Assembly (NCBI GenBank): GCA_029979485.1
Contig: JAPOHK010000026.1
Span: 1-9,061, forward strand
Source: Candidatus Planktophila limnetica
GTDB lineage: Bacteria > Actinomycetota > Actinomycetes > Nanopelagicales > Nanopelagicaceae
DNA length: 9,061 nt
Reading direction: 5' to 3'
Below the pieces are notes generated by a model that had not been told where the DNA came from, made no database searches, and worked only from the letters and a program-made list of their open reading frames with translations. Positions 1-7,786 of the stretch are shown piece by piece. Numbering within the stretch: position 1 is the first letter of the stretch; every line of letters begins with the position of its first letter. A program made the translations under genes and the position numbers.

Positions 1-647
1 CTGGTGAATCTGCTGCAAAAGCTACTGGCGGAATCTTCGTAAAGGCAGATGTCACGAGCGCTACTGATGTTGAAAACATGTACAAGGTTGCCTTTGATAC
101 ATACGGCCGTATTGATATTGCATTCAATAACGCAGGCATCTCTCCTCCAGATGATGATTCAATTTTGACTACTGGGCTTGATGCGTGGGAAAGAGTTTTA
201 CGCGTTAATACAACGAGTGTTTTCCATTGCTGTAAGTACGTAATCCCATACATGCAAAAGGCTGGAAAAGGTTCGATCATTAACACTGCTTCATTCGTTG
301 CAACTATGGGCGCTGCTACATCTCAGATTGCGTACACAGCATCTAAGGGTGGCGTTCTGGCAATGTCTCGTGAGCTTGGAGTTCAATTTGCACGCGAAGG
401 TATCCGCGTCAATGCTCTATCTCCTGGACCAGTTAACACTCCACTTCTGCAAGAGCTTTTTGCGAAAGATAAAGAGCGTGCTGCACGTCGGTTAGTACAC
501 ATCCCAATGGGTCGCTTTGCTGATGACACTGAAATTGCTGCAGCTGTGGCATTCCTTGCTAGCGATGACTCATCATTTATCACAGCAGCTAACTTCTTAG
601 TAGATGGTGGAATCTCCGGAGCGTACGTAACTCCGCTTGATAACTAA
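1..647 (+). CDS. Short-chain dehydrogenase/reductase (SDR), 5'-truncated by window edge
   Basis: NAD(P)-dependent oxidoreductase of the classical SDR family; the substrate cannot be told from sequence. The frame is open from base 3 to the left edge, so the gene starts outside the window and the N-terminal TGxxxGIG dinucleotide-binding motif is not seen. Visible in order: the conserved acidic residue in ADVT (about 45-56), NNAG at 126-137, the Asn of RVN at 207-209, catalytic Ser at 291-293, Tyr at 333-335 and Lys at 345-347 (YTASK), then the usual C-terminal ending with FLVDGG. The C-terminus GAYVTPL resembles, from memory, actinobacterial SDRs labelled 3-oxoacyl-ACP reductase that sit near gamma-glutamyl-GABA or aldehyde dehydrogenase genes; this is unverified. 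It ends in TAA and converges on the next gene with only six bases between the two stop codons. Family assignment is secure; the specific reaction is not. Confidence 0.93.
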   Translation, partial: GESAAKATGGIFVKADVTSATDVENMYKVAFDTYGRIDIAFNNAGISPPDDDSILTTGLDAWERVLRVNTTSVFHCCKYVIPYMQKAGKGSIINTASFVATMGAATSQIAYTASKGGVLAMSRELGVQFAREGIRVNALSPGPVNTPLLQELFAKDKERAARRLVHIPMGRFADDTEIAAAVAFLASDDSSFITAANFLVDGGISGAYVTPLDN

Positions 648-653
648 GCAAAC

Positions 654-1382
654 CTAGATCCGCTTAATTGGCGCGGTTGCGATACGGTCAAGAAATTGAT
701 CGACTAAATCGTAACCGCGCTGATTTGTTTGCGCTTCAATCTCTTTTGTCTCTGCGCGTAACTTTTTCACGTCAACGCCTTCGGATTCAACTTCAGCGCA
801 TCCGCCCTCCATTTCAAGCCACAGATCCAGTACATGTGAATCAATTTCTGGATGAAATTGCAATCCAAGTGTGCGCCCAAATGAAAAAGCCTGCGGGCAT
901 AAATCATTTTCAGCAATCAATGTGGCATTGGGAGGTAGTGTGAAGCGATCCCAGTGATATTGAAACCAAGGCCCGCGTGGGATAAGTGATTCGTCTTTGC
1001 TTTCGATTTCATACCAACCAAGCTCGGCCCGTGGTGAACGAGAAACAGTGCCACCTAGCACGCGAGACATGAGCTGTCCGCCAAAACAAATTCCAAGTAC
1101 AGGAATACCTGCGTTGTGTACTTCTTTCATTTTTTCTAATTCGGGCAATAACCAATTGCCCACAACGTCATCGCCATAGGCCGCATACGGTGCGCCCATA
1201 ACAACTACAACATCGAATGCAAGAAGATCCGGCCACTCAACGTTGACATTCGGACTCTTTTGATGCTCTTTGTCAACAATTATGAACCGAGTGATTTCAT
1301 AACCCCGCGTTTTGAACTGGTGCCAGATTGGACCACCTTCACTGACGTGGTCATGTTCGATAAAAATTACGCGTTTGCTCAT
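654..1382 (-). CDS. Class I glutamine amidotransferase-like protein (GMP-synthase-type GATase domain)
   Basis: Stand-alone 242-residue class I (triad) glutamine amidotransferase domain, soluble and cytoplasmic by composition. The nucleophile elbow GICFGGQ places Cys at residue 99; the His/Glu pair of the triad is in QFHPE (His177, Glu179). The N-terminal stretch RVIFIEHDHVSEGG followed by VVVMGAPYAAY matches the GMP-synthase-like GATase1 group, which often acts as an amidase or hydrolase with an undefined substrate. There is no synthetase partner domain. The ATG overlaps the stop of the upstream desaturase gene as ATGA (1379-1382), so translation is probably coupled; no good Shine-Dalgarno precedes it. 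About 50 nt near the 3' end of the coding sequence form a strong hairpin on the opposite strand. The fold and triad are certain; the substrate is unknown. Confidence 0.9.
   Translation of the reverse strand: MSKRVIFIEHDHVSEGGPIWHQFKTRGYEITRFIIVDKEHQKSPNVNVEWPDLLAFDVVVVMGAPYAAYGDDVVGNWLLPELEKMKEVHNAGIPVLGICFGGQLMSRVLGGTVSRSPRAELGWYEIESKDESLIPRGPWFQYHWDRFTLPPNATLIAENDLCPQAFSFGRTLGLQFHPEIDSHVLDLWLEMEGGCAEVESEGVDVKKLRAETKEIEAQTNQRGYDLVDQFLDRIATAPIKRI
671..720 (+). terminator. Long hairpin, probable terminator of the SDR transcript
   Basis: Arms 671-683 and 708-720 pair over 13 positions (12 Watson-Crick plus G679·U712). Inside, 685-691 pairs with 696-702 over 7 positions (6 plus G687·U700), closing a GAAA tetraloop at 692-695. 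The internal loop is A on one side and ACTAA on the other. Both wobble pairs would be A·C mismatches in the minus-strand RNA, so the fold favours the plus-strand transcript. It starts 24 nt after the SDR stop and is followed by a moderately T-rich run (TGATTTGTTT). It lies wholly within the coding sequence of the opposing amidotransferase. The terminator function is inferred; the U-tract is imperfect. Confidence 0.6.
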
Positions 1383-2347
1383 TTTTGAATGCGAATTGGC
1401 TCTTGTCCGCGTGCAATCAATCGCTCAAAATGGTGTTCCCGTTTTTCATTAAAGCGATCAGACTCTTCAGTAGTTTTTGCTAAGAAAGCCGTAAGTTCAT
1501 CTCGCGCTACTAAACCATCACCAGATAAATCATTTCTTTCAAAGACATCCCATGCTCGAAGAACCGGTGCAATAACTTCTTCTAGATGTTGTTGCATGTC
1601 ATAGATTCCGGCCAGAGCAATCTGCACAGCTTTGCGACCAAAACCAGGCATATTGGCGCCAGGCATATCAAAATTTGTTACTACATCTGCAATTGCCCGC
1701 ATTGCTGCATTTGGTTCTAGATCAAGAGCTGCTTTAAGAGTATTGCGATAAAAAATCATGTGAAGGTTTTCATCCAAAGCAATTCTCTGCATCATGCCTT
1801 CTGCTATTGGATCATCAGAGATCTTGCCCGTATTGCGATGAGAAATACGTGTAGCTAGTTCCTGAAAGGAGACGTATGCGATTGTGTGCAACATGTCATT
1901 TTCATAAGGAGTTTGATATCCCAGTGACATATGAGCCATTCGTAAATCTTCTAATTCGTAAGGATCTACTCCGCGAGTTGCCATCAAATAGTCTCTAATA
2001 ACAATTGCATGGCGGCCTTCTTCGGCGGTCCATCTTTCAATCCAATTACCCCACGCACCATCTCGACCCATGGAAAGAGTGATTTCAGTGTGATAGCTAG
2101 GCAAATTATCTTCAGTGAGTAAATTTAAAATTAGAGAATCTTGAGCTACCGAACTAAGTCGAGAGTCTTTAGCTTCCCAGGCATCTCCATTAAGTGGTCC
2201 CGCAAAATCACGTCCTTCACTCCAAGGGACATACTCGTGTGGATACCAATTTTTTTGAATCGCTAGATGTCGCTCAAGTTCGACGGCAACAACTGGTTCG
2301 AGATCGCGAATTAACCGAGATTGGATTTTCGCAGACTCTTCAGACAT
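1379..2347 (-). CDS. Acyl-ACP desaturase (soluble diiron, DesA-like)
   Basis: Soluble stearoyl-ACP-desaturase-family enzyme introducing a double bond into acyl chains carried on ACP, using a diiron centre, O2 and ferredoxin-type electrons. At 322 residues it has the size of mycobacterial DesA1/DesA2. All six diiron ligands can be placed by eye: Glu79 in TEDNLPSYH, Glu110 and His113 in EEGRH, Glu163 in SFQELATRISH, Glu193 and His196 in DENLH. It starts 37 nt after the trmD stop; a 7-pair inverted repeat (2360-2366 with 2373-2379) lies just before the start, and the ribosome site is weak (GGG about 7 nt upstream). It overlaps the following amidotransferase gene by ATGA. It probably adjusts membrane lipid unsaturation. 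Family is secure; regiospecificity cannot be read. Confidence 0.93.
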   Translation of the reverse strand: MSEESAKIQSRLIRDLEPVVAVELERHLAIQKNWYPHEYVPWSEGRDFAGPLNGDAWEAKDSRLSSVAQDSLILNLLTEDNLPSYHTEITLSMGRDGAWGNWIERWTAEEGRHAIVIRDYLMATRGVDPYELEDLRMAHMSLGYQTPYENDMLHTIAYVSFQELATRISHRNTGKISDDPIAEGMMQRIALDENLHMIFYRNTLKAALDLEPNAAMRAIADVVTNFDMPGANMPGFGRKAVQIALAGIYDMQQHLEEVIAPVLRAWDVFERNDLSGDGLVARDELTAFLAKTTEESDRFNEKREHHFERLIARGQEPIRIQK

Positions 2348-2384
2348 GGAAGAACCCTACGGTAATTTCGGCATTACTGACGAG

Positions 2385-3068
2385 TTAGAAATTCTTTTCT
2401 GCTCGATCTTTTGCAGCTTGCGCACGCCACGCAGCAATCTGTGCGTGATTTCCGCTGAGCAAAATCTCCGGCACGCTAATATCGCGCCACGTTTGCGGTT
2501 TAGTAAATGCTGGGTATTCAGCAAAACCATCTTGCATGTGAGACTCTTCAACAATTGATTCGGGATTTCCGAGTACGCCAGGCAATAATCTGGTGATTGC
2601 TTCAATCATCACCATCGCAGCAACTTCTCCCCCACCTAAGACATAGTCACCGATTGAAACCTCGTGCACACGAACATTCTTCTGGGCGAATGAATCTTGC
2701 GAGTAATACTGACGTACTCGATCGTCAATGCCTTCGTATCGACCGCATGCAAAAACTAGGTGCGAGCGTTGTGAAAACTCTTCGGCCATTCGTTGATTAA
2801 ATCTCTTACCACCAGGAGTTAAAACAATCAGATCAACATCCTTAACTAACAATGGATCAAGAGCTGCGCCCCATACCTCTGCTTTCATAACCATTCCCGC
2901 TCCACCGCCATAAGGGGTGTCATCAACGCTGTGGTGATTATCTTTTGCATATACACGTAAATCATGAATGTTAATTTGCAGCAAACCTTCATCCTGAGCT
3001 TTGCCTAGAAGAGATAACTTAAGCGGTGAAAGGTAATCCGGAAAAATAGTGACTATGTCTAATTTCAT
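2385..3068 (-). CDS. trmD: tRNA (guanine-N1)-methyltransferase TrmD
   Basis: SPOUT-class enzyme that methylates G37 at N1 next to the anticodon using S-adenosylmethionine, preventing +1 frameshifting. It works as a dimer. Visible motifs: N-terminal MKLDIVTIFP, PYGGGAGMVM at 52-61, ACGRYEGIDDR at 107-117, and the trefoil-knot SAM site VSIGDYVLGGGE at 137-148, followed by LLPGVLGN. The active-site Arg aligns with Arg160. The position I align by eye with E. coli Asp169 appears to be Glu175 (VEESH). At 227 residues it is shorter than E. coli TrmD, ending soon after AAWRAQ. The ATG overlaps the rimM stop (ATGA, 3065-3068) and has a purine-rich site, GGGGGAG at 3074-3080, five bases upstream, inside rimM. 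The usual downstream partner rplS is not here. Confidence 0.97.
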   Translation of the reverse strand: MKLDIVTIFPDYLSPLKLSLLGKAQDEGLLQINIHDLRVYAKDNHHSVDDTPYGGGAGMVMKAEVWGAALDPLLVKDVDLIVLTPGGKRFNQRMAEEFSQRSHLVFACGRYEGIDDRVRQYYSQDSFAQKNVRVHEVSIGDYVLGGGEVAAMVMIEAITRLLPGVLGNPESIVEESHMQDGFAEYPAFTKPQTWRDISVPEILLSGNHAQIAAWRAQAAKDRAEKNF

Positions 3069-3568
3069 TTCATCTCCCCCGTGATTGTTGGAGGAATAAC
3101 CACAATTCGCTTATTTTTTACATCAACTTCTGGCACTAATTGATGCACGAATGGAATAAGAGATTCACCTTGTTCGGTTTTAATGGCCAATAAATCTTGT
3201 CCTGGAAGGTTAATGACATCAGATACTTCGCCATATTCCTTTCCGGACTCAAGATAAGTCATACAACCAATTAATTGCAGAACATGATATTCATCGTCAT
3301 CACCAGTTGATTCATTGATGTCCACATCTGAATACAGCATTTCGTTGCGTAGCTCTTCGATCTGATTGCGAGTGGTTATGCCTTTAAACCCCAAGAGCAA
3401 AATTCCGTTATGGACGCGTCCTGACACAATGGTGAGATCACCATGCTTATCTGTGTTTACGGTTGCACCGATCGCAAAGCGAATATCTGGATTATCGGTG
3501 CGAACTTCAATGGTCGCTTCGCCAAGAATTCCGTGAGCACGACCAATGCGGCCCACGAGTAAACGCAT
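3065..3568 (-). CDS. rimM: Ribosome maturation factor RimM
   Basis: Assembly factor for the 30S head that binds ribosomal protein S19 and helps process 16S rRNA. The 167-residue length is normal. The N-terminal RimM domain (about 1-82) opens with LLVGRIGRAHGILGEATIEV and includes LLLGFKGITTRNQIEELRN; the PRC-barrel (about 93-160) contains GEVSDVINLPGQDLLAIK and ESLIPFVHQLVPEVD. It starts 14 nt after the khpA stop without a clear Shine-Dalgarno, which suggests translation follows from the upstream gene. It overlaps trmD by four bases. The khpA–rimM–trmD block downstream of rpsP is the standard bacterial arrangement and supports the assignment. Confidence 0.96.
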   Translation of the reverse strand: MRLLVGRIGRAHGILGEATIEVRTDNPDIRFAIGATVNTDKHGDLTIVSGRVHNGILLLGFKGITTRNQIEELRNEMLYSDVDINESTGDDDEYHVLQLIGCMTYLESGKEYGEVSDVINLPGQDLLAIKTEQGESLIPFVHQLVPEVDVKNKRIVVIPPTITGEMK

Positions 3569-3582
3569 ATGCGAAAGAGTTG

Positions 3583-3822
3583 TTAACGCGCCTCGTCGGT
3601 CTCGATGAGATCGACGCGCACTGTACGACCTGCAATTGCACTTACGACTGTGCGAAGAGCTTTAGCTGTTCGGCCGTTACGACCAATAACTTTGCCAATA
3701 TCTTCTGGATTAACTCGAACTTCTAGCGTTGTTCCGCGACGATGAGTTTTTTCCTTAACAATGACATCCTCAGGATTATCGACGATCCCTTTTACGAGAT
3801 GCTCGAGAGCTTCATCCATCAT
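3583..3822 (-). CDS. khpA: KH-domain RNA-binding protein KhpA
   Basis: Small 79-residue single type II KH-domain protein. In other bacteria KhpA pairs with KhpB/EloR (Jag) and binds RNA, with effects on cell elongation and division. The RNA-binding GxxG loop is in GKVIGRNGR (residues 43-51; loop 47-50), preceded by the beta-strand region LEVRVNPEDIG and followed by AKALRTVVSAIAG. Two ATG codons are adjacent at the start (3820-3822 and 3817-3819); either may be used. Only two bases separate it from the rpsP stop, so it is surely co-transcribed and probably translated by ribosomes leaving rpsP. Position between rpsP and rimM is the normal one in actinobacteria (Rv2908c in M. tuberculosis). Confidence 0.94.
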   Translation of the reverse strand: MMDEALEHLVKGIVDNPEDVIVKEKTHRRGTTLEVRVNPEDIGKVIGRNGRTAKALRTVVSAIAGRTVRVDLIETDEAR

Positions 3823-3824
3823 TG

Positions 3825-4361
3825 TTATTCGGCAGCCGCTTCAGGAGCTACTTCAGCAACAACTTCTGCTGCTGGAGTTTCTGCTTCTACAGCAGGTGCT
3901 TCTTCAACAACTGTTTCAGCAACTGGTGCAGGAGTTTCTTCTACAACTGGATTTGCTTTAGCAGCTAACTTCTCTTGTGCTTTCTTCTTTAGAGTTGTTG
4001 CGCCTTCTTTTGGTTCATCCATTGCTTGCTTGACAGCTGCTTCATAAGCAACGCTCTTAGGTGGCTTAGGTGCTGCAACGCGAAGAGTTCCTTCTGTTCC
4101 AGGAAGTCCCTTGTGCTTTTGCCAATCGCCAGTAACTTTAAGAATCGCCTCTACTGCTGGAGTTGGAAGTGCGCCAGTGCCGAGCCAATACAGAGCACGA
4201 TCAGAATTAACTTCGATCAGTGATGGTTCTTGACCTGGTGCATAACGACCAATCTCTTCAATGGATAAACCATTGCGAGCCTTACGTGAATCTGTAACAA
4301 CAATACGGAAATAGGGTGTGCGAATTTTTCCCATGCGCATTAAGCGAATTTTTGTAGCCAA
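3825..4361 (-). CDS. rpsP: Small ribosomal subunit protein bS16 with acidic C-terminal tail
   Basis: Structural protein of the 30S subunit. The N-terminal part (KIRLMRMGKIRTPYFRIVV, then RNGLSIEEIGRYAPGQEP) is the conserved bS16 fold of about 80-90 residues. The start codon is TTG (4359-4361): it lies ten bases after an AGGAG site and restores the conserved Ala-Thr-Lys-Ile-Arg opening, which the next internal ATG would lose. Total length of 178 is roughly twice E. coli bS16. After a Lys/Ala-rich linker (about 110-140), the last 40 or so residues are Val/Ala/Glu/Pro repeats such as ETPAPVAE and ETPAAEVV. Long tails are known among actinobacterial bS16 proteins; this one is probably disordered and acidic. 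A 158-nt leader precedes it; khpA follows by two bases. Confidence 0.96.
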   Translation of the reverse strand: MATKIRLMRMGKIRTPYFRIVVTDSRKARNGLSIEEIGRYAPGQEPSLIEVNSDRALYWLGTGALPTPAVEAILKVTGDWQKHKGLPGTEGTLRVAAPKPPKSVAYEAAVKQAMDEPKEGATTLKKKAQEKLAAKANPVVEETPAPVAETVVEEAPAVEAETPAAEVVAEVAPEAAAE

Positions 4362-4371
4362 GTAACTAGTG

Positions 4372-4376
4372 CTCCT
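4372..4376 (-). promoter_or_regulatory. Ribosome binding site deciding the TTG start of rpsP
   Basis: The minus strand reads AGGAG here, with ten bases to the TTG codon at 4359-4361. No ATG or GTG in frame fits both this site and the conserved bS16 N-terminus, so it supports the non-ATG start. Confidence 0.75.
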
Positions 4377-4402
4377 GTAAATGTGTGCCGTGCCAATTAG
4401 AT

Positions 4403-4493
4403 CGCAGCGGGGTGCGCAACCATTTTGGCCAAGCGATGGACTTGGATGTTTCGGGGGTAGAGGGCCCCGTCACAGGTGGCTAATCTTGCCATC
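4403..4493 (-). other. GC-rich hairpin-dense intergenic segment (possible rpsP leader structure)
   Basis: This lies in the 158-nt gap between ffh and rpsP. It looks richer in G+C than the flanking genes and holds four short stems: 4403-4406 with 4413-4416 (CGCA/TGCG), 4429-4433 with 4441-4445 (CCAAG/CTTGG, 7-nt loop), 4452-4456 with 4465-4469 (CGGGG/CCCCG, 8-nt loop) and 4475-4480 with 4488-4493 (GGTGGC/GCCATC, 7-nt loop, one G·U on the plus strand). None is followed by a strong T-run in the minus direction, so a classical ffh terminator is not supported. An autoregulatory leader of the rpsP operon or a small RNA is possible. No promoter could be fixed confidently, and strand is assigned only from the neighbouring genes. 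Confidence 0.35.
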
Positions 4494-4519
4494 AGTTAGG
4501 CAGGATGCGAAATTAAGGC

Positions 4520-5959
4520 CTATCCGCGCTCTTCTGCGGCCCTTTTAGCGGGGTTACCTGACTTGGACTTCTTCTTGTGTACGACCGCACTTTTGGACGC
4601 CGGCATTGCTGGCATACCTGACATTCCAGCAGGCATGCCTGCCGGCATCGATCCATTGCGCATTTGTTTCATTGCTTTTTGCGCAGCAGAAAATCTTTCG
4701 ACCAAAGAATTCACTTCAGAAACGGCGCGACCGCTTCCGCGTGCAATACGTGCGCGCCGAGTTCCGTTAAGTACTTTCACATCACGACGCTCTTGCGGTG
4801 TCATTGATTGAACGATTGCTTTTGTTCGAACTATTTCGCTTTCATCAAAATTTTCTATTTGTTTCTTCATTGATGCAGCCCCTGGCAACATTGAAAGTAA
4901 CTTACCCATGGATCCCATATTCGCCATGGCTTCAAGTTGTTCAAGGAAGTCTTCCAAAGTGAAATCATCACCACGGGCAAACTTTTCTTCTAACTTGGCG
5001 CTGGTTTCGGGATCAAATGCCTTCTTTGCCTGTTCTGCCAGAGTTGCAACGTCACCGAGTCCAAGAATACGAGAGGCCATACGCTCCGGATAGAACAGAT
5101 CAAAGTCCCTGATCTTTTCTCCGGTTGAGACAAACATAATTGGACGTTTAATAACTTCTGTAATCGAGAGAGCAGCGCCACCACGAGCATCGCTATCTAA
5201 CTTAGTCAGGACTAATCCATCAAAACCAACACCTTGATCAAATGCCCGCGCAGTAGTCATTGCACTTTGGCCGATCATCGCATCGATGACAAAGAGAATT
5301 TCATGCGGTTTGATTTGATCGCGAATTGCAATTGCCTCATCCATTAATTCATCATCAACCCCAAGACGGCCAGCTGTATCGACGATAACCATGTTATGAA
5401 TCTTTGAATGCGCAAATGCAAGACCATCGCGTGCTACAGCAACTGCATTTCCAGAACCATTTCCTTGCTCTGGTGCAAAAACTGGCACACCAATTTGTTC
5501 GCCTAAAACTTGCAACTGAGTAACAGCATTTGGTCGCTGTAAATCTGCGGCAACTAAGAGTGGAGTATTACCTTGATCTTTGTAATATTTCGCAAGCTTT
5601 GCCGCAAGAGTTGTTTTTCCCGCACCTTGTAGTCCTGCCAACATAATTACTGTTGGAGGATTTTTAGCAAACCGAATTCTTCTGGCTTCAGAACCAAGGA
5701 TTTTGATGAGTTCTAAATTGACAACATCAAAAATAGCCTGGGCTTGATTGCTGCCAGCCTGAAGAGTCGGTAAGAGTGCAGTTGCTTGTAAGCCAATTCT
5801 TTCGGTAAAGAGATCTACAACCTCTTTGGAAACATCAGCTTCTAGAAGCGCGCTAGTAATTTCTTCGATAACGGAATTAATATCCGAAGAAGTTATCTTT
5901 CCTTTTGATCGCAAGTTACCAAAAGTTTTGGCAAAGCGAGCGGAGAGCGCATCAAACAT
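4520..5959 (-). CDS. ffh: Signal recognition particle protein Ffh
   Basis: GTPase that binds signal sequences of nascent membrane proteins together with 4.5S RNA and delivers ribosomes to FtsY. The 479 residues form a complete NG+M protein. N domain about 1-95; G domain with GLQGAGKT (109-116), DLQRPNA (139-145), DTAGR (194-198), TKLD (252-255) and STGEK (278-282). The usual TKxDGDARGG reads TKLDSDARGG here. The M domain follows, with SMTPQERR and the RNA-binding stretch RARIARGSGRAVSEVN (402-417). The tail is Met/Pro-rich (AGMPAGMSGMPAMP), then basic. The ATG is 31 nt after the glnB stop with a weak AGTAGG site. glnD, found between glnB and ffh in Mycobacterium, is absent. The partner gene ftsY lies two genes upstream. 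Confidence 0.97.
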   Translation of the reverse strand: MFDALSARFAKTFGNLRSKGKITSSDINSVIEEITSALLEADVSKEVVDLFTERIGLQATALLPTLQAGSNQAQAIFDVVNLELIKILGSEARRIRFAKNPPTVIMLAGLQGAGKTTLAAKLAKYYKDQGNTPLLVAADLQRPNAVTQLQVLGEQIGVPVFAPEQGNGSGNAVAVARDGLAFAHSKIHNMVIVDTAGRLGVDDELMDEAIAIRDQIKPHEILFVIDAMIGQSAMTTARAFDQGVGFDGLVLTKLDSDARGGAALSITEVIKRPIMFVSTGEKIRDFDLFYPERMASRILGLGDVATLAEQAKKAFDPETSAKLEEKFARGDDFTLEDFLEQLEAMANMGSMGKLLSMLPGAASMKKQIENFDESEIVRTKAIVQSMTPQERRDVKVLNGTRRARIARGSGRAVSEVNSLVERFSAAQKAMKQMRNGSMPAGMPAGMSGMPAMPASKSAVVHKKKSKSGNPAKRAAEERG

Positions 5960-5990
5960 AGACAGAGCCTACTTTAGCTCAGTGCAATTT

Positions 5991-7630
<1,640 letters not shown>

Positions 7631-7711
7631 AGGTAACTACTTTCAATATTGAGGTTGCTAACGAAGCTTGGGATTCTCGCCATTGAGATGGATGAAAAAT
7701 GCCCCAGGCGA

Positions 7712-7749
7712 GTTACATGTAATGGCGCACGAGGTTTCAGGCACATCAC
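7712..7749 (-). promoter_or_regulatory. Possible GlnR-type operator upstream of amt
   Basis: On the minus strand GTGAT (7745-7749), six bases, GAAAC (7734-7738) resemble the actinobacterial GlnR pattern GTnAC-n6-GAAAC with one mismatch in the first half. Seventeen bases further, in the 11-bp register, is GTAAC (7712-7716), but the half-site expected between them (7723-7727) does not match. It lies in the 156-nt gap between ftsY and amt, where GlnR sites occur in Streptomyces and Mycobacterium. The GTAAC overlaps a perfect 10-bp palindrome TTACATGTAA (7713-7722). Suggestive only. Confidence 0.35.
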
Positions 7750-7786
7750 ATTTTTTGGCCATGAGGGCGCTTGTGTTACATCTAGG

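Noticed and set aside
668..943. Plus-strand reading frame opposite the amidotransferase gene
   Set aside because: The minus strand encodes a clear GATase with its catalytic triad; the plus frame matches nothing and includes the hairpin.
1479..1531. EF-hand-like loop DLSGDGLVARDE in the desaturase
   Set aside because: It fits a 12-residue calcium loop (D, S, D, G, V, E), but a similar segment (roughly LTGEGxxARDEL) is, from memory, ordinary in this region of bacterial acyl-ACP desaturases, and there is only one copy.
2360..2379. Inverted repeat between trmD and the desaturase as a terminator
   Set aside because: Seven pairs with a 6-nt loop, no T-run following on the minus strand, and one A·C mismatch in that direction; too weak to call.
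3742..4047. Plus-strand reading frames rich in Ala/Ser/Thr or Leu/Gln opposite rpsP
   Set aside because: They are shadows of the repetitive acidic tail of bS16, with no ribosome site and no recognisable domain.
4362..4519. 4.5S/4S SRP RNA or tRNA next to ffh
   Set aside because: The conserved SRP RNA tetraloop region and the tRNA T-arm pattern were sought on both strands and not seen.
7676..7712. Inverted repeat CTCGCC/GGCGAG upstream of amt
   Set aside because: Only six pairs with a 25-nt loop; expected by chance at this scale.
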